Made by a program: the position numbers and the translations under genes. Shown here in pieces: positions 1 through 7,638 of a stretch of DNA of 40,898 nucleotides. This DNA is from an uncultured Collinsella sp. (GTDB lineage Bacteria > Actinomycetota > Coriobacteriia > Coriobacteriales > Coriobacteriaceae). The notes beneath the pieces were generated by a model. That model saw nothing but the letters and a program-made list of their open reading frames with translations. It ran no database searches and had not been told where the DNA came from. Position 1 is the stretch's first letter. Each line of letters begins with the position of its first letter. The stretch lies in contig UQKV01000018.1 in assembly GCA_900541665.1 (NCBI GenBank), positions 1-40,898 of the forward strand, written 5' to 3'.

Positions 1-55
1 GTACGCGACCGACGATTGAACGTCAGATTGCCGCTTAGGGGCGTTTGCAGCGTCG

Positions 56-90
56 GTAGGTTACGGCGTTCTACGAACGCCGTAACCTAC
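56..90 (-). terminator. Perfect hairpin at the 3' end of ileS
   Basis: A 16-bp perfect stem (56-71 with 75-90) closes a 3-nt TAC loop. The ileS stop codon (87-89) lies inside one arm. There is no clear U-run after it on the minus strand, so this is either a weak intrinsic terminator or an mRNA 3'-end stabilising hairpin. Confidence 0.5.
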
Positions 91-2888
91 AAAGCATCGG
101 CGCAGCGCTTGCAGATATGCGCGTGGCCGTTGTACTCGCCGACGGTGGTGCGATAGTTCCAGCAACGGTCGCAGCACTCGCCCTCGGCAGCCTCAATGGC
201 AACGGAGAGCTCCTCGCCCTGGGTCAGCTCAACATCGGAGACGATGTAGAACTCGGCCAGGTCGACGGCCTTGTCGCCGGTCAGCAGCGCATACATCTCG
301 GCAGGAACGACCGCCTTGACGCGGACCTGCTGGCTCTTGGTGAAGGTGCCGGCAGAACGGGCATCCTCAAGGGCCTTGGTCACGGCGCTACGGAGCTCGA
401 GCGAAGCCTCGAGCACGCCCTCAAACTCGTTGGCCTCGTCGACCGTGATGGGCGACTTGTACCAATCGAGCAGCGCGGCATACTTCTGGTGGTCGACGCA
501 GCCGGCAGGCGCATAGGCCATGGCCTCGTCGACGGTGTAGGACAGGATCGGCTGCAGATCGCGCATGAGCATCGAGAAGAGCTCGGCCAGCACGGTCTGG
601 GCGCTGCGGCGCTCGAGCGAGCCGGGCTTGTCACAGTACAGACGATCCTTTAGGGCGTCGAGATACACGTTGGAAAGCTCGGTAACCACAAAGTCGTAGA
701 GCGCACGGTAGGCGCGCGGGAACTCGTAGCTGGCATAGGCGTCGTCGACCTCGGCCTGGACCTGGGTCAGACGGGCAACCATGAGCTTGTCGAGCGGCAA
801 CAAGTCGACAAAGGCGACGCCGTCGGTCTCGGGCTCAAACTGACCCTCGAGCTCGGAGAGCAGGAAGCGCAGCGTGTTGCGGAAACGACGGTAGGCATCG
901 GACGTACGAGCAAGGATCTCGTGGTCGATGGACACGTCGGAGCTGGTATCGACGGATGCAACCCACAGACGAATGATGTCGGCGCCCATCTCGTCGCAGA
1001 CCTTGTTGGGGTCGATGACGTTGCCGAGCGACTTGGACATCTTGCGGCCCTGGCCGTCGAGGGTGAAGCCCTGCGAGACGACCGCCTTGTACGGGGCATG
1101 GCCGTTGGCGCCCACCGAGGTGAGCAGCGAGCTCTGGAACCAACCACGGTGCTGGTCGGAGCCCTCAAGATACACGTCCGCCGGATACTCCAGCTCAGGG
1201 CGATACTCGCAGACGGCCTTCCAAGATACGCCGGAGTCCCACCACACGTCGAGGATGTCCTTATCGGCCTTGAGGTGATGGCCACCGCACTTGGGGCAGA
1301 CGCAGGCCTCGCCCAGGTAGCTCTCGGGAGCGTCGGTGAACCAGGCGTCGGAGCCCTTCTCGTGGAAGAGCTTGATGACGGCGTCGAGCGTGGCGTCGTT
1401 CATGACCTTCTCGCCGCAGTCGGCGCAAGTGTAGCTAGGGATAGGCACGCCCCAGTTGCGCTGGCGGCTGATGCACCAGTCGGGACGCTGCTCGACCATG
1501 GCGCCAATGCGGTTGGCGGCATGGGCCGGATACCACTTGACGTTCTCGCGGACCTCCTTGCCAGCCTGCTCACGCAGACCCGTCTTGTCCATCGAGACGA
1601 ACCACTGGTCGGTAGCACGGAAGAGCACCGGGTGCTTGCAGCGCCAGCAGTGCGGATAGCTGTGCGTGATCTTCTTCTCGAGGACCAGGGTGCCGCGCTC
1701 GCGCAGGAACTCGATGATATGCGGGTTGGCCTCGTCGGTATCCATGCCGCTGAAGGGGCCACCGGTGCCAAACTCCTCACCGGTGTAGAACTTGCCGTCG
1801 TCATCGACCGGCATGCAGATGTCGGTGATGCCCTCCTTGAGGCAGGCAAAGTAGTCGTCGACGCCGTGGCCGGGCGAGTTGTGGACAATACCGGTACCGT
1901 CATCGACACCGACGTAATCGGCCAGCAGCGCCACGCCCTCAACGCCGTCAAAGATCGGCTGCTTGTAGTGGATGTGGTGGAAGGTCTCGGCGGGAACCAC
2001 ATAGGGCTTGCCGTCGACCACAACCGGGGTGTACTCCCAGCCAAACTCCTCGCAGCACTTGGGAGCTAGGTCCTCGAGCATGACCTCGGCGCGGCCGTCG
2101 TGCTCAACGGCGACGTAGGCGGCACCGGGCTTGAGAGAAACTGCCTGGTCGGAGGGGATGGTCCACGGCGTGGTCGTCCAGATGATAAAGTCAACCGGGC
2201 CGTCGAAGTTCTCGAGGCCGGCGGGCTTGGAGGTCATCTCAAAGCGCACGAAGATGGACGGGCTCGTCTCGTCGGAGTACTCAATCTCGGCCTCAGCAAG
2301 TGCGGTATGGCAGTGCTTGCACCAGTGAACGGGCTTGTGACCGCGATAGATCATGCCCTTGTCGAACATGGCCTTGAAAACCTCGATGTCGGCGGCGTCA
2401 TGCTGGTGATAGAGCGTCAGATAGGGGTTGTCCCAATCGCCGAGCACGCCCAGGCGACGGAAGCCGGCCTTCTGCAGCTCGATGTTCTCGACAGCGAACT
2501 TGTTGCAAAGCTCGCGGATCTTAGCCGTGGAGGTCTGGTTGAACTTCTCGGTGCCGAGCTTCTCCTCGACCTTATGCTCGATCGGCTGGCCATGGCAATC
2601 CCAACCGGGGACATATGGAACCTCATAGCCCTGCATCATCCAGTAACGGTTGATCATGTCCTTGGAGATCTTGTTCATGGCGTGGCCGATGTGGATCGGG
2701 CCGTTGGCGTACGGAGGGCCGTCGTGCAGCACGAACTTCTTGTGACCCTCGTTCTTCTTCAGAACCTGCTCGTAGACCTTGTTGTCCTGCCAGTCCTTGA
2801 GTCGCTTGGGCTCGGACTTGGAAAGACCGGCACGCATGGGAAAACCGGTCTTGGGCAGATTCATCGTCTGCTTGTACTCGTTTGCCAC
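87..2888 (-). CDS. ileS: Isoleucyl-tRNA synthetase
   Basis: Class I aminoacyl-tRNA synthetase that charges tRNA-Ile with isoleucine in the cytoplasm; 933 aa, the normal bacterial length. Seen in the sequence: the HIGH motif at residues 66-69 within GPIHIGHAMNK, the GWDCHGQPIE segment, a CP1 editing region with the WTTTPWTIPS signature, KMSKS at about 616-620, an anticodon-binding domain, and a C-terminal zinc site (CDRCWNY ... CKRCADAL). The ATG at 2886-2888 follows a GAAAGGGG-type ribosome-binding site. It is a single-gene transcription unit preceded by a T-box leader (2932-3231), so expression should respond to uncharged tRNA-Ile. The zinc-bearing C-terminus marks the common bacterial form rather than the eukaryote-like, mupirocin-resistant IleS2 form; that distinction is family knowledge, not tested here. 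Confidence 0.98.
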   Translation of the reverse strand: MANEYKQTMNLPKTGFPMRAGLSKSEPKRLKDWQDNKVYEQVLKKNEGHKKFVLHDGPPYANGPIHIGHAMNKISKDMINRYWMMQGYEVPYVPGWDCHGQPIEHKVEEKLGTEKFNQTSTAKIRELCNKFAVENIELQKAGFRRLGVLGDWDNPYLTLYHQHDAADIEVFKAMFDKGMIYRGHKPVHWCKHCHTALAEAEIEYSDETSPSIFVRFEMTSKPAGLENFDGPVDFIIWTTTPWTIPSDQAVSLKPGAAYVAVEHDGRAEVMLEDLAPKCCEEFGWEYTPVVVDGKPYVVPAETFHHIHYKQPIFDGVEGVALLADYVGVDDGTGIVHNSPGHGVDDYFACLKEGITDICMPVDDDGKFYTGEEFGTGGPFSGMDTDEANPHIIEFLRERGTLVLEKKITHSYPHCWRCKHPVLFRATDQWFVSMDKTGLREQAGKEVRENVKWYPAHAANRIGAMVEQRPDWCISRQRNWGVPIPSYTCADCGEKVMNDATLDAVIKLFHEKGSDAWFTDAPESYLGEACVCPKCGGHHLKADKDILDVWWDSGVSWKAVCEYRPELEYPADVYLEGSDQHRGWFQSSLLTSVGANGHAPYKAVVSQGFTLDGQGRKMSKSLGNVIDPNKVCDEMGADIIRLWVASVDTSSDVSIDHEILARTSDAYRRFRNTLRFLLSELEGQFEPETDGVAFVDLLPLDKLMVARLTQVQAEVDDAYASYEFPRAYRALYDFVVTELSNVYLDALKDRLYCDKPGSLERRSAQTVLAELFSMLMRDLQPILSYTVDEAMAYAPAGCVDHQKYAALLDWYKSPITVDEANEFEGVLEASLELRSAVTKALEDARSAGTFTKSQQVRVKAVVPAEMYALLTGDKAVDLAEFYIVSDVELTQGEELSVAIEAAEGECCDRCWNYRTTVGEYNGHAHICKRCADAL

Positions 2889-2931
2889 GGTACCCCTTTC
2901 ATGTCATGGGCGCGCACGCCCGCTGGGCACC

Positions 2932-3231
2932 AAAAAAGCGCCCGTCCCTACAAGCTGGGACGAAGCGCCACAAAACGGACTGTACGCCCGCAAAAGCTCT
3001 TCGTTTAACCACCCAGCTTAGATGCCCTCGCCCGCGTATTCGCGCGCTCGCATCCGTTACTCGGCTGGCCTGTATCGACGACCATCTCGGCGATATCTAC
3101 TAGGACGAGCCTGTGCGACGCGTCCGTTGGGACCGCAGCTCCGGGGTGATTTTCATCGGTCGCATGCACGGGTTCTCAGCGCTCCCCGCTCTCTGTAACA
3201 TGCGGACGGCCGACTACTCGTCCCCATCAAC
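2932..3231 (-). promoter_or_regulatory. T-box leader of ileS (Ile specifier)
   Basis: Read on the minus strand, a Stem I base helix pairs GTTG/GGGAC (about 3231-3220) with GTCCC/AAC (about 3133-3126). Distal conserved elements follow (ACAGAGAGC ... GCTGAGAACCC). The specifier loop reads GAAA-ATC-ACCCC, with the Ile codon ATC at 3148-3150. The antiterminator uses AAGCTGGG (about 3012-3019) pairing with CCCAGCTT (2951-2958) and CGAAG pairing with CTTCG, leaving the bulge TGGTTAAA. Its TGGT can pair with the ACCA end of uncharged tRNA-Ile. The competing terminator is CGTCCC/GGGACG plus GCGC/GCGC (about 2937-2968), followed by six U. Together this is a transcription-attenuating T-box. The bulge differs from the usual TGGNACC. 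The rest of the gap up to 3374 (3232-3374) holds the two divergent promoters, which I could not assign with confidence. Confidence 0.93.
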
Positions 3232-3374
3232 GCTTATGCGGAGTATGCTAGCACGTTCCGCGCCGGCGAAAAACCCTCAACACTGGTTTTATACGTTCGA
3301 AATTTCTCGCGGCTGTGGACCTTCTCTAGGAGCAAAATACCTGAAAGCACTTTATCGAAAGAAAGAAGGTTGCC

Positions 3375-4457
3375 ATGCGCACGATTGGAATGAGTGATTA
3401 TACCGTTGGCGAGGATTGCTTTACCGAGCTGCCCGCCGCACTGGCCGAGTACGGAGCGACCAAGGTCGCCATCATTGGCGGCAAGCGAGCCCTGGCTGCG
3501 GCGCTGCCGGGAATCGAGGCGGCACTTGAAGGTACCGATGTCGAGGTCCTGGAGACGCGCGTCTATGGCACCAACAGTACGCGTGCCAATATCGCCAAGG
3601 TCGTGAACTCCCCTGCCTGCCAGGAAGCCGACGTGCTCATCGCATGTGGCGGCGGCAAGGCACTCGACACTGTGAAGACGGCGGCCATCGAGCTCAAGAA
3701 GATCGTCTTTACCGTACCGACGATTTGCTCCAACTGCTCGGCCGCGACCGCCATTGCCGTTGTCTACAATGACGATGGCTCGCTCGAGGGCTATTCGTAC
3801 CCCAACCGACCGGCGCACATCTTCATCAACCCCAAAATCATCGCCGAGGCACCGGCAGAGTACTTCTGGGCCGGCGTGGGCGATGCCCTGTCTAAGCAGC
3901 CCGAGGTCGAATACGCCACGAGCGCCGGCAACCTGGAGCACACCGCCGGTCTTGGCCTGGCACTCGCCCACACCTGCTCCGAGCCGCTGTTTACCTATGG
4001 TGTGCAGGGACTTGAGGATGTGCGCCAGAATCTGTCGAGCGAGGCCGTCAAGCAGATCGCGCTCGACATCGTTGTCAACACGGGCTATGTCTCGAACCTG
4101 ACCAACCAGAACGATTATTACTACAACTCGAGCGTGGCGCACGCGTTCTACAACGCCACCTGCAGCATTCCGCGTGAGGGCACCTACCTGCATGGCGAGG
4201 TCGTGAGCCTGGGCGTGCTGGTACTGTTTGCCTATACGGGCGATACCGAGAACCTTGAGCGCTACGCCGCCTTTAACAAGCAGATGGGGCTGCCCGTAAC
4301 GCTTGAGCAGGTTGGCCTTACCGAGGCAGATATCCCGGCCCTGTGCGAATACGCGCACGCCACCAACGAGTGGAAGCAGGGAAACCCCGAGCCCTTCACC
4401 GACGAAAAATTCGCCGCCGCCATCAAAGCTGCCAACGCCTACGGCCACACCCTCTAG
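3375..4457 (+). CDS. Iron-containing alcohol dehydrogenase family (GldA-like)
   Basis: A 360-aa member of the Fe-ADH / glycerol dehydrogenase superfamily: NAD(P)-dependent oxidation of an alcohol or polyol with a bound divalent metal. Seen: the Rossmann-type nucleotide-binding half with GGGK at 92-95 (CGGGKALDTVK), and the expected metal ligands Asp170 (GVGDALSK), His256 (SVAHAFYN) and His273 (YLHGEVVSLG). The ATG at 3375 follows an AAGAAGG site. The gene stands alone on the plus strand, divergent from ileS, and ends in a strong terminator. The substrate cannot be read from the sequence: glycerol dehydrogenase is the nearest familiar relative, but hydroxyketone or other polyol reductases share this fold. 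Context gives no pathway clue. Confidence 0.88.
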   Translation: MRTIGMSDYTVGEDCFTELPAALAEYGATKVAIIGGKRALAAALPGIEAALEGTDVEVLETRVYGTNSTRANIAKVVNSPACQEADVLIACGGGKALDTVKTAAIELKKIVFTVPTICSNCSAATAIAVVYNDDGSLEGYSYPNRPAHIFINPKIIAEAPAEYFWAGVGDALSKQPEVEYATSAGNLEHTAGLGLALAHTCSEPLFTYGVQGLEDVRQNLSSEAVKQIALDIVVNTGYVSNLTNQNDYYYNSSVAHAFYNATCSIPREGTYLHGEVVSLGVLVLFAYTGDTENLERYAAFNKQMGLPVTLEQVGLTEADIPALCEYAHATNEWKQGNPEPFTDEKFAAAIKAANAYGHTL

Positions 4458-4466
4458 CTCTAACCC

Positions 4467-4508
4467 AAAACCACCACAAGGGAGCAGTACCTTTGTGGTG
4501 GTTTTTTA
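4467..4508. terminator. Bidirectional terminator between convergent genes
   Basis: The stem ACCACCACAA/TTGTGGTGGT is extended by GG/CC. It is followed on the plus strand by a run of T (4502-4507) and bordered on the other side by AAAA, giving T-runs for both directions. It serves the dehydrogenase (+) and the DUF523 gene (-), whose stop codon overlaps the plus-strand T-run. Confidence 0.9.
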
Positions 4509-4961
4509 TTGCTCCAGCATGCTGGGGTCGAACTCGCTAGCCGGGATCACGCGATAACCGTGGCGGAGCAGTAAATCAACGAAGACGCCGTTGCCCGCCG
4601 TAGGGGCGCCGCTGAATGTTCCGTCGTAGATGCGACCCGCGCCGCACGAGGGACTACGGTCCTGCAGGATGCACGCGGCGATCTCTTCCGGCCCGCCCGC
4701 CTGCTCGCACATATCGAGCGCTCGTTGGGCACCCAGGCGAAATTCGCGATCGACCGATATGCCCTCGCAGGTACGAACCTCTCCGTTCACAATCTCGGAC
4801 GGCTTGCGCGGTGTGGGCAGACCGCCAAAGACCTCAGGGCACACCAACAGGACCTCGGTCCCCGTACGTTCGCACGCTTCGACCAGTTCGCGATGGTAGT
4901 TATCGAGCCCGTTATATTTGCAGCTCTCGCCCATCAAGCAGGCACTCACCACGATCTTCAT
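4506..4961 (-). CDS. DUF523 family protein
   Basis: A 151-aa protein of the DUF523 family, which has no firmly established function. Seen: the family's N-terminal SACLMG...CKYNG block, CPEVFGGLPTPR in the middle, and a C-terminal LQDRSPSCG block; several conserved cysteines suggest metal or thiol chemistry. The start was placed at ATG 4959-4961 because a GGGAGG site sits just upstream; an upstream in-frame ATG would run into the ftsH terminator hairpin. The gene follows ftsH but is separated from it by that terminator, so it is probably transcribed from read-through or from a promoter hidden in the short gap. Confidence 0.85.
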   Translation of the reverse strand: MKIVVSACLMGESCKYNGLDNYHRELVEACERTGTEVLLVCPEVFGGLPTPRKPSEIVNGEVRTCEGISVDREFRLGAQRALDMCEQAGGPEEIAACILQDRSPSCGAGRIYDGTFSGAPTAGNGVFVDLLLRHGYRVIPASEFDPSMLEQ

Positions 4962-4980
4962 ACATATCCCTCCCACAAAC

Positions 4981-5017
4981 AAAACGCCCCATTTGAGATA
5001 GAAACTCAAATGGGGCG
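4981..5017 (-). terminator. Intrinsic terminator of ftsH
   Basis: A 13-bp perfect stem (4985-4997 with 5005-5017, CGCCCCATTTGAG and its complement) with a 7-nt loop, followed on the minus strand by TTTTG. It lies just past the ftsH stop codon. Confidence 0.9.
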
Positions 5018-5038
5018 ATTGACACTGCGCAACTAGTA

Positions 5039-6946
5039 TTACTGCTGCTTCGGCATCAGCGGATTTTCGCGCGTGAGGAGATTCATGAACTCCTCGCCCG
5101 TGATCGTCTCCTTCTTGTACAGATAACGAGCCAGCTCGTGGAGCTTGAACTTGTTCTCCTTCAGGATCTGCAGGGCGCGGTCGTGCGCATCCTCGATCAG
5201 CTTGGCGACAATCGCGTCCACGCGCTCGGCCGTACCGGGGGCGCAGGTGAGCGACGTATCCTGGTTGAGGTACGCATTCTGGACGGTACCGAGCGCCATC
5301 ATGCCAAACTCGTCGGACATACCAAAGCGCGTCACCATGTTGCGGGCGAGCTTGGTGGCCTGCTCGATATCGTTGGCGGCGCCAGTCGTCATCTCACCAA
5401 AGATGAGCTCCTCGGCCGCACGGCCACCGCAGTAGACGGCGAGCTTGTCCAGGACCTCCTGGCGTGTGGTCAGGAAGCGCTCATCCTCCTCGACCTGCAT
5501 GGTGTAGCCCAGAGCACCGCTCGTGCGTGGCACGATGGTGATCTTCGTGACAGGCGCAGAGCCCTTCTGGCGAGCGGCAACAATGGCATGGCCGATCTCA
5601 TGGTAGGAAACGACCTGCTTCTCGTGGTCGGAAAGCACCGTGGACTTACGCTGTTGACCGGCAATAACGACCTCCACCGACTCCTCGAAGTCGTCCTGGG
5701 TTGCACGCTTGCGACCTTCGCGAACGGCGCGCAGGGCGCCCTCGTTGATGATATTGGCCAGGTCGGCGCCCGAGGCACCGGGCGTGGCACGGGCAATCGC
5801 GGTCAGATCGATCGGCGGCTCGGTCTTCACACTCTTGGCGTGGAGCTCGAGGATGTTCTTACGGCCGGTCAGATCGGGCAACTCGACGGGGATGCGGCGG
5901 TCAAAACGACCGGGGCGCAGTAGAGCGGGATCGAGACTGTCGGGGCGGTTGGTTGCGGCAAGGACAACGATACCCTTGTGGTTATCGAAGCCATCCATCT
6001 CGGTCAGCAACTGATTGAGCGTCTGCTCGCGCTCGTCGTTGCCGCTAAAGCCGCCGCCATCGCGCTTCTTACCGATGGTATCGATCTCATCGATAAAGAC
6101 GATACACGGGGCCTTTTCCTTGGCCTGCTTAAACAGGTCACGAACCTTTGCAGCGCCGCGACCAACAAACATCTCAACGAACTCAGAGCCCGAAATGCTA
6201 AAGAACGGAACACCGGCCTCGCCGGCAACAGCCTTGGCAAGCAGGGTCTTACCGGTACCCGGAGGGCCAACAAGGAGAGCACCGCGCGGCAGCTTGGCGC
6301 CGATCTCCTCGTAGCGCTGCGGCTTCTCCAGAAAGTCGACGACCTCCTTGAGAGACTCCTTGGCCTCTTCCTGGCCGGCGACGTCCTTAAAGGTCACGCC
6401 CACGTCCTTGGAGGCGATCACGCGCGCGCCGGACTTACCCAGTCCGCCGCCGCCAAAACCGCCGCCACCAAAGTTCATCGACGGGCCGTCATCGCCCATA
6501 GCCTTCTTCATGCGGCGGTTAAGCCACCAACCGATGAGGAAGAAAATCGCCATGGGAAGAATGAGAGTGAGCAGGTAGTAGGTCATCAAACCCGAGTTTT
6601 TATCGGGAACGACCGACTCCAGCGAAGCGCCAGACTCAAGCACGCGATCGGTAAAGCCCGCATCATTCGGCACACCGGTCGTCTTATAGGCGATGTTCTC
6701 GTCCTCGCCCTTCTTGGTGTAATAAATGGTGTAATCGTCCGTGTTGTACTCGACCTTGTCGACGCTCTTCTTATCGAGCGCTTTGACAAACGTCGAGTAG
6801 TCGGTCTTCGTAATCTGCTGCGTGTGACCGATGTTGGGGAACAGAACGGTCGAGAGCACGAGGTAGACGACGAAGGCGATGAGCACGTAGAGGATCATAT
6901 TCCGTCTACGCTTGTTGTCATCCATCTCCATCTGCTTGAACTCCAT
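5039..6946 (-). CDS. ftsH: ATP-dependent zinc metalloprotease FtsH
   Basis: Membrane-anchored AAA+ protease that extracts and degrades misfolded membrane proteins and short-lived regulators; 635 aa. Order: N-terminal membrane helix (about 17-36), extracytoplasmic FtsH domain (about 40-118), second membrane helix (about 121-141), a Gly-rich linker (about 159-170), AAA+ module with Walker A GPPGTGKT (227-234), Walker B IVFIDEID, the second region of homology ending DPALLRPGRFDR, then the zinc protease site HEIGH (449-453) and the distal Asp in GAANDIEQAT. Start ambiguity: ATG codons occur at residues 1, 6 and 8, and a GGAG lies ahead of residue 6. The gene is single, divergent from the cobO-like gene. 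The usual tilS-hpt neighbours are absent here. Confidence 0.98.
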   Translation of the reverse strand: MEFKQMEMDDNKRRRNMILYVLIAFVVYLVLSTVLFPNIGHTQQITKTDYSTFVKALDKKSVDKVEYNTDDYTIYYTKKGEDENIAYKTTGVPNDAGFTDRVLESGASLESVVPDKNSGLMTYYLLTLILPMAIFFLIGWWLNRRMKKAMGDDGPSMNFGGGGFGGGGLGKSGARVIASKDVGVTFKDVAGQEEAKESLKEVVDFLEKPQRYEEIGAKLPRGALLVGPPGTGKTLLAKAVAGEAGVPFFSISGSEFVEMFVGRGAAKVRDLFKQAKEKAPCIVFIDEIDTIGKKRDGGGFSGNDEREQTLNQLLTEMDGFDNHKGIVVLAATNRPDSLDPALLRPGRFDRRIPVELPDLTGRKNILELHAKSVKTEPPIDLTAIARATPGASGADLANIINEGALRAVREGRKRATQDDFEESVEVVIAGQQRKSTVLSDHEKQVVSYHEIGHAIVAARQKGSAPVTKITIVPRTSGALGYTMQVEEDERFLTTRQEVLDKLAVYCGGRAAEELIFGEMTTGAANDIEQATKLARNMVTRFGMSDEFGMMALGTVQNAYLNQDTSLTCAPGTAERVDAIVAKLIEDAHDRALQILKENKFKLHELARYLYKKETITGEEFMNLLTRENPLMPKQQ

Positions 6947-7023
6947 CTACTGGGGTTGATAATGGTTTCTAGAATACCCAACCCGAGCGACGATAAACCG
7001 ACGCCGGGCACGAAAGGACAGAG

Positions 7024-7509
7024 ATGGCATCACTGTAGGTCGGCAAGGTTCAAATCTATACAGGCGACGGCAAGGGCAAGACGACGGCTGCGCTGGGGCT
7101 CGTGCTGCGCGCCACGGGCTATGGACTTAACGTTCTTAGGCTGCAGTCTGCCAAGAAACTGCACTGCGCCGAGCATGATGCGGCGCCCCGTTTGGGTCTG
7201 CGCATCGTACAAGCCGACCGCGACACGCCCGAGGCCTGCGCGGCACAGATTCTGGAGCTAGCACACGAGCAGATATCACAGGTCGACGTTCTGATTTTGG
7301 ACGAACTCGGCGAGGCTATGCGCCGCGGCTTCGTGACACGCGAGGATGTCGAAGCGCTGATCGCGATAAAGCCCGCCACCACGGAACTCGTGCTCACCGG
7401 CCGCGGGCTGCTGCCGTTGGCCGACCTCGCGGACTTAGTCACCGAAATGCGTCCCATCAAACACTACTTCGACGAAGGCCTCCTAGCCCGCCAAGGCATC
7501 GAATACTAA
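7024..7509 (+). pseudogene. Corrinoid adenosyltransferase (CobO/BtuR-like) with early in-frame stop
   Basis: This frame encodes a CobO/BtuR-type cob(I)alamin (corrinoid) adenosyltransferase, which transfers the 5'-deoxyadenosyl group of ATP to cobalt. Seen: the P-loop GDGKGKTT right after the N-terminus, Walker B VLILDELGEA, the family's TELVLTGR block, and a C-terminal TEMRPIKHYFDEG...ARQGIEY. An AAAGGA site precedes ATG 7024, but codon 5 is TAG (7036-7038), two residues before GKVQIYTGDGKGK. No ATG, GTG or TTG lies between that stop and the P-loop; the next start (GTG 7102) falls after it. So the frame as written cannot make an ATP-binding enzyme unless the stop is read through or is a sequencing error (CAG to TAG is one transition). 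The rest of the frame is intact, implying a recent change. Confidence 0.75.
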
Positions 7510-7546
7510 TTGATTCGTTTTCCGCCAACACCTACAGCTCATAAGG

Positions 7547-7615
7547 AAGTTGCGGTGGAATAGTACTTGTTTGACGGTCCGCAAGGGCTTTTCAGGAACT
7601 ATTTCACCGCAACTT
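7547..7615. repeat. Long imperfect inverted repeat (23-bp arms)
   Basis: The left arm starts AAGTTGCGGTGGAATAGTAC (7547-7569). The right arm (7593-7615) is its reverse complement at 20 of 23 positions. They enclose a 23-nt spacer. It lies between the cobO-like gene (+) and the MATE gene (-), with no U-run typical of a terminator. It could be a REP/MITE-like dispersed palindrome or a convergent-gene terminator; copy number in the genome would tell. Confidence 0.6.
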
Positions 7616-7638
7616 ATCAGGGGTATCCGACGGATGAG

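Noticed and set aside
3234..4448. 404-codon minus-strand frame opposite the alcohol dehydrogenase
   Set aside because: It overlaps the ileS T-box promoter region, has no domain signals, and the plus-strand gene has catalytic residues.
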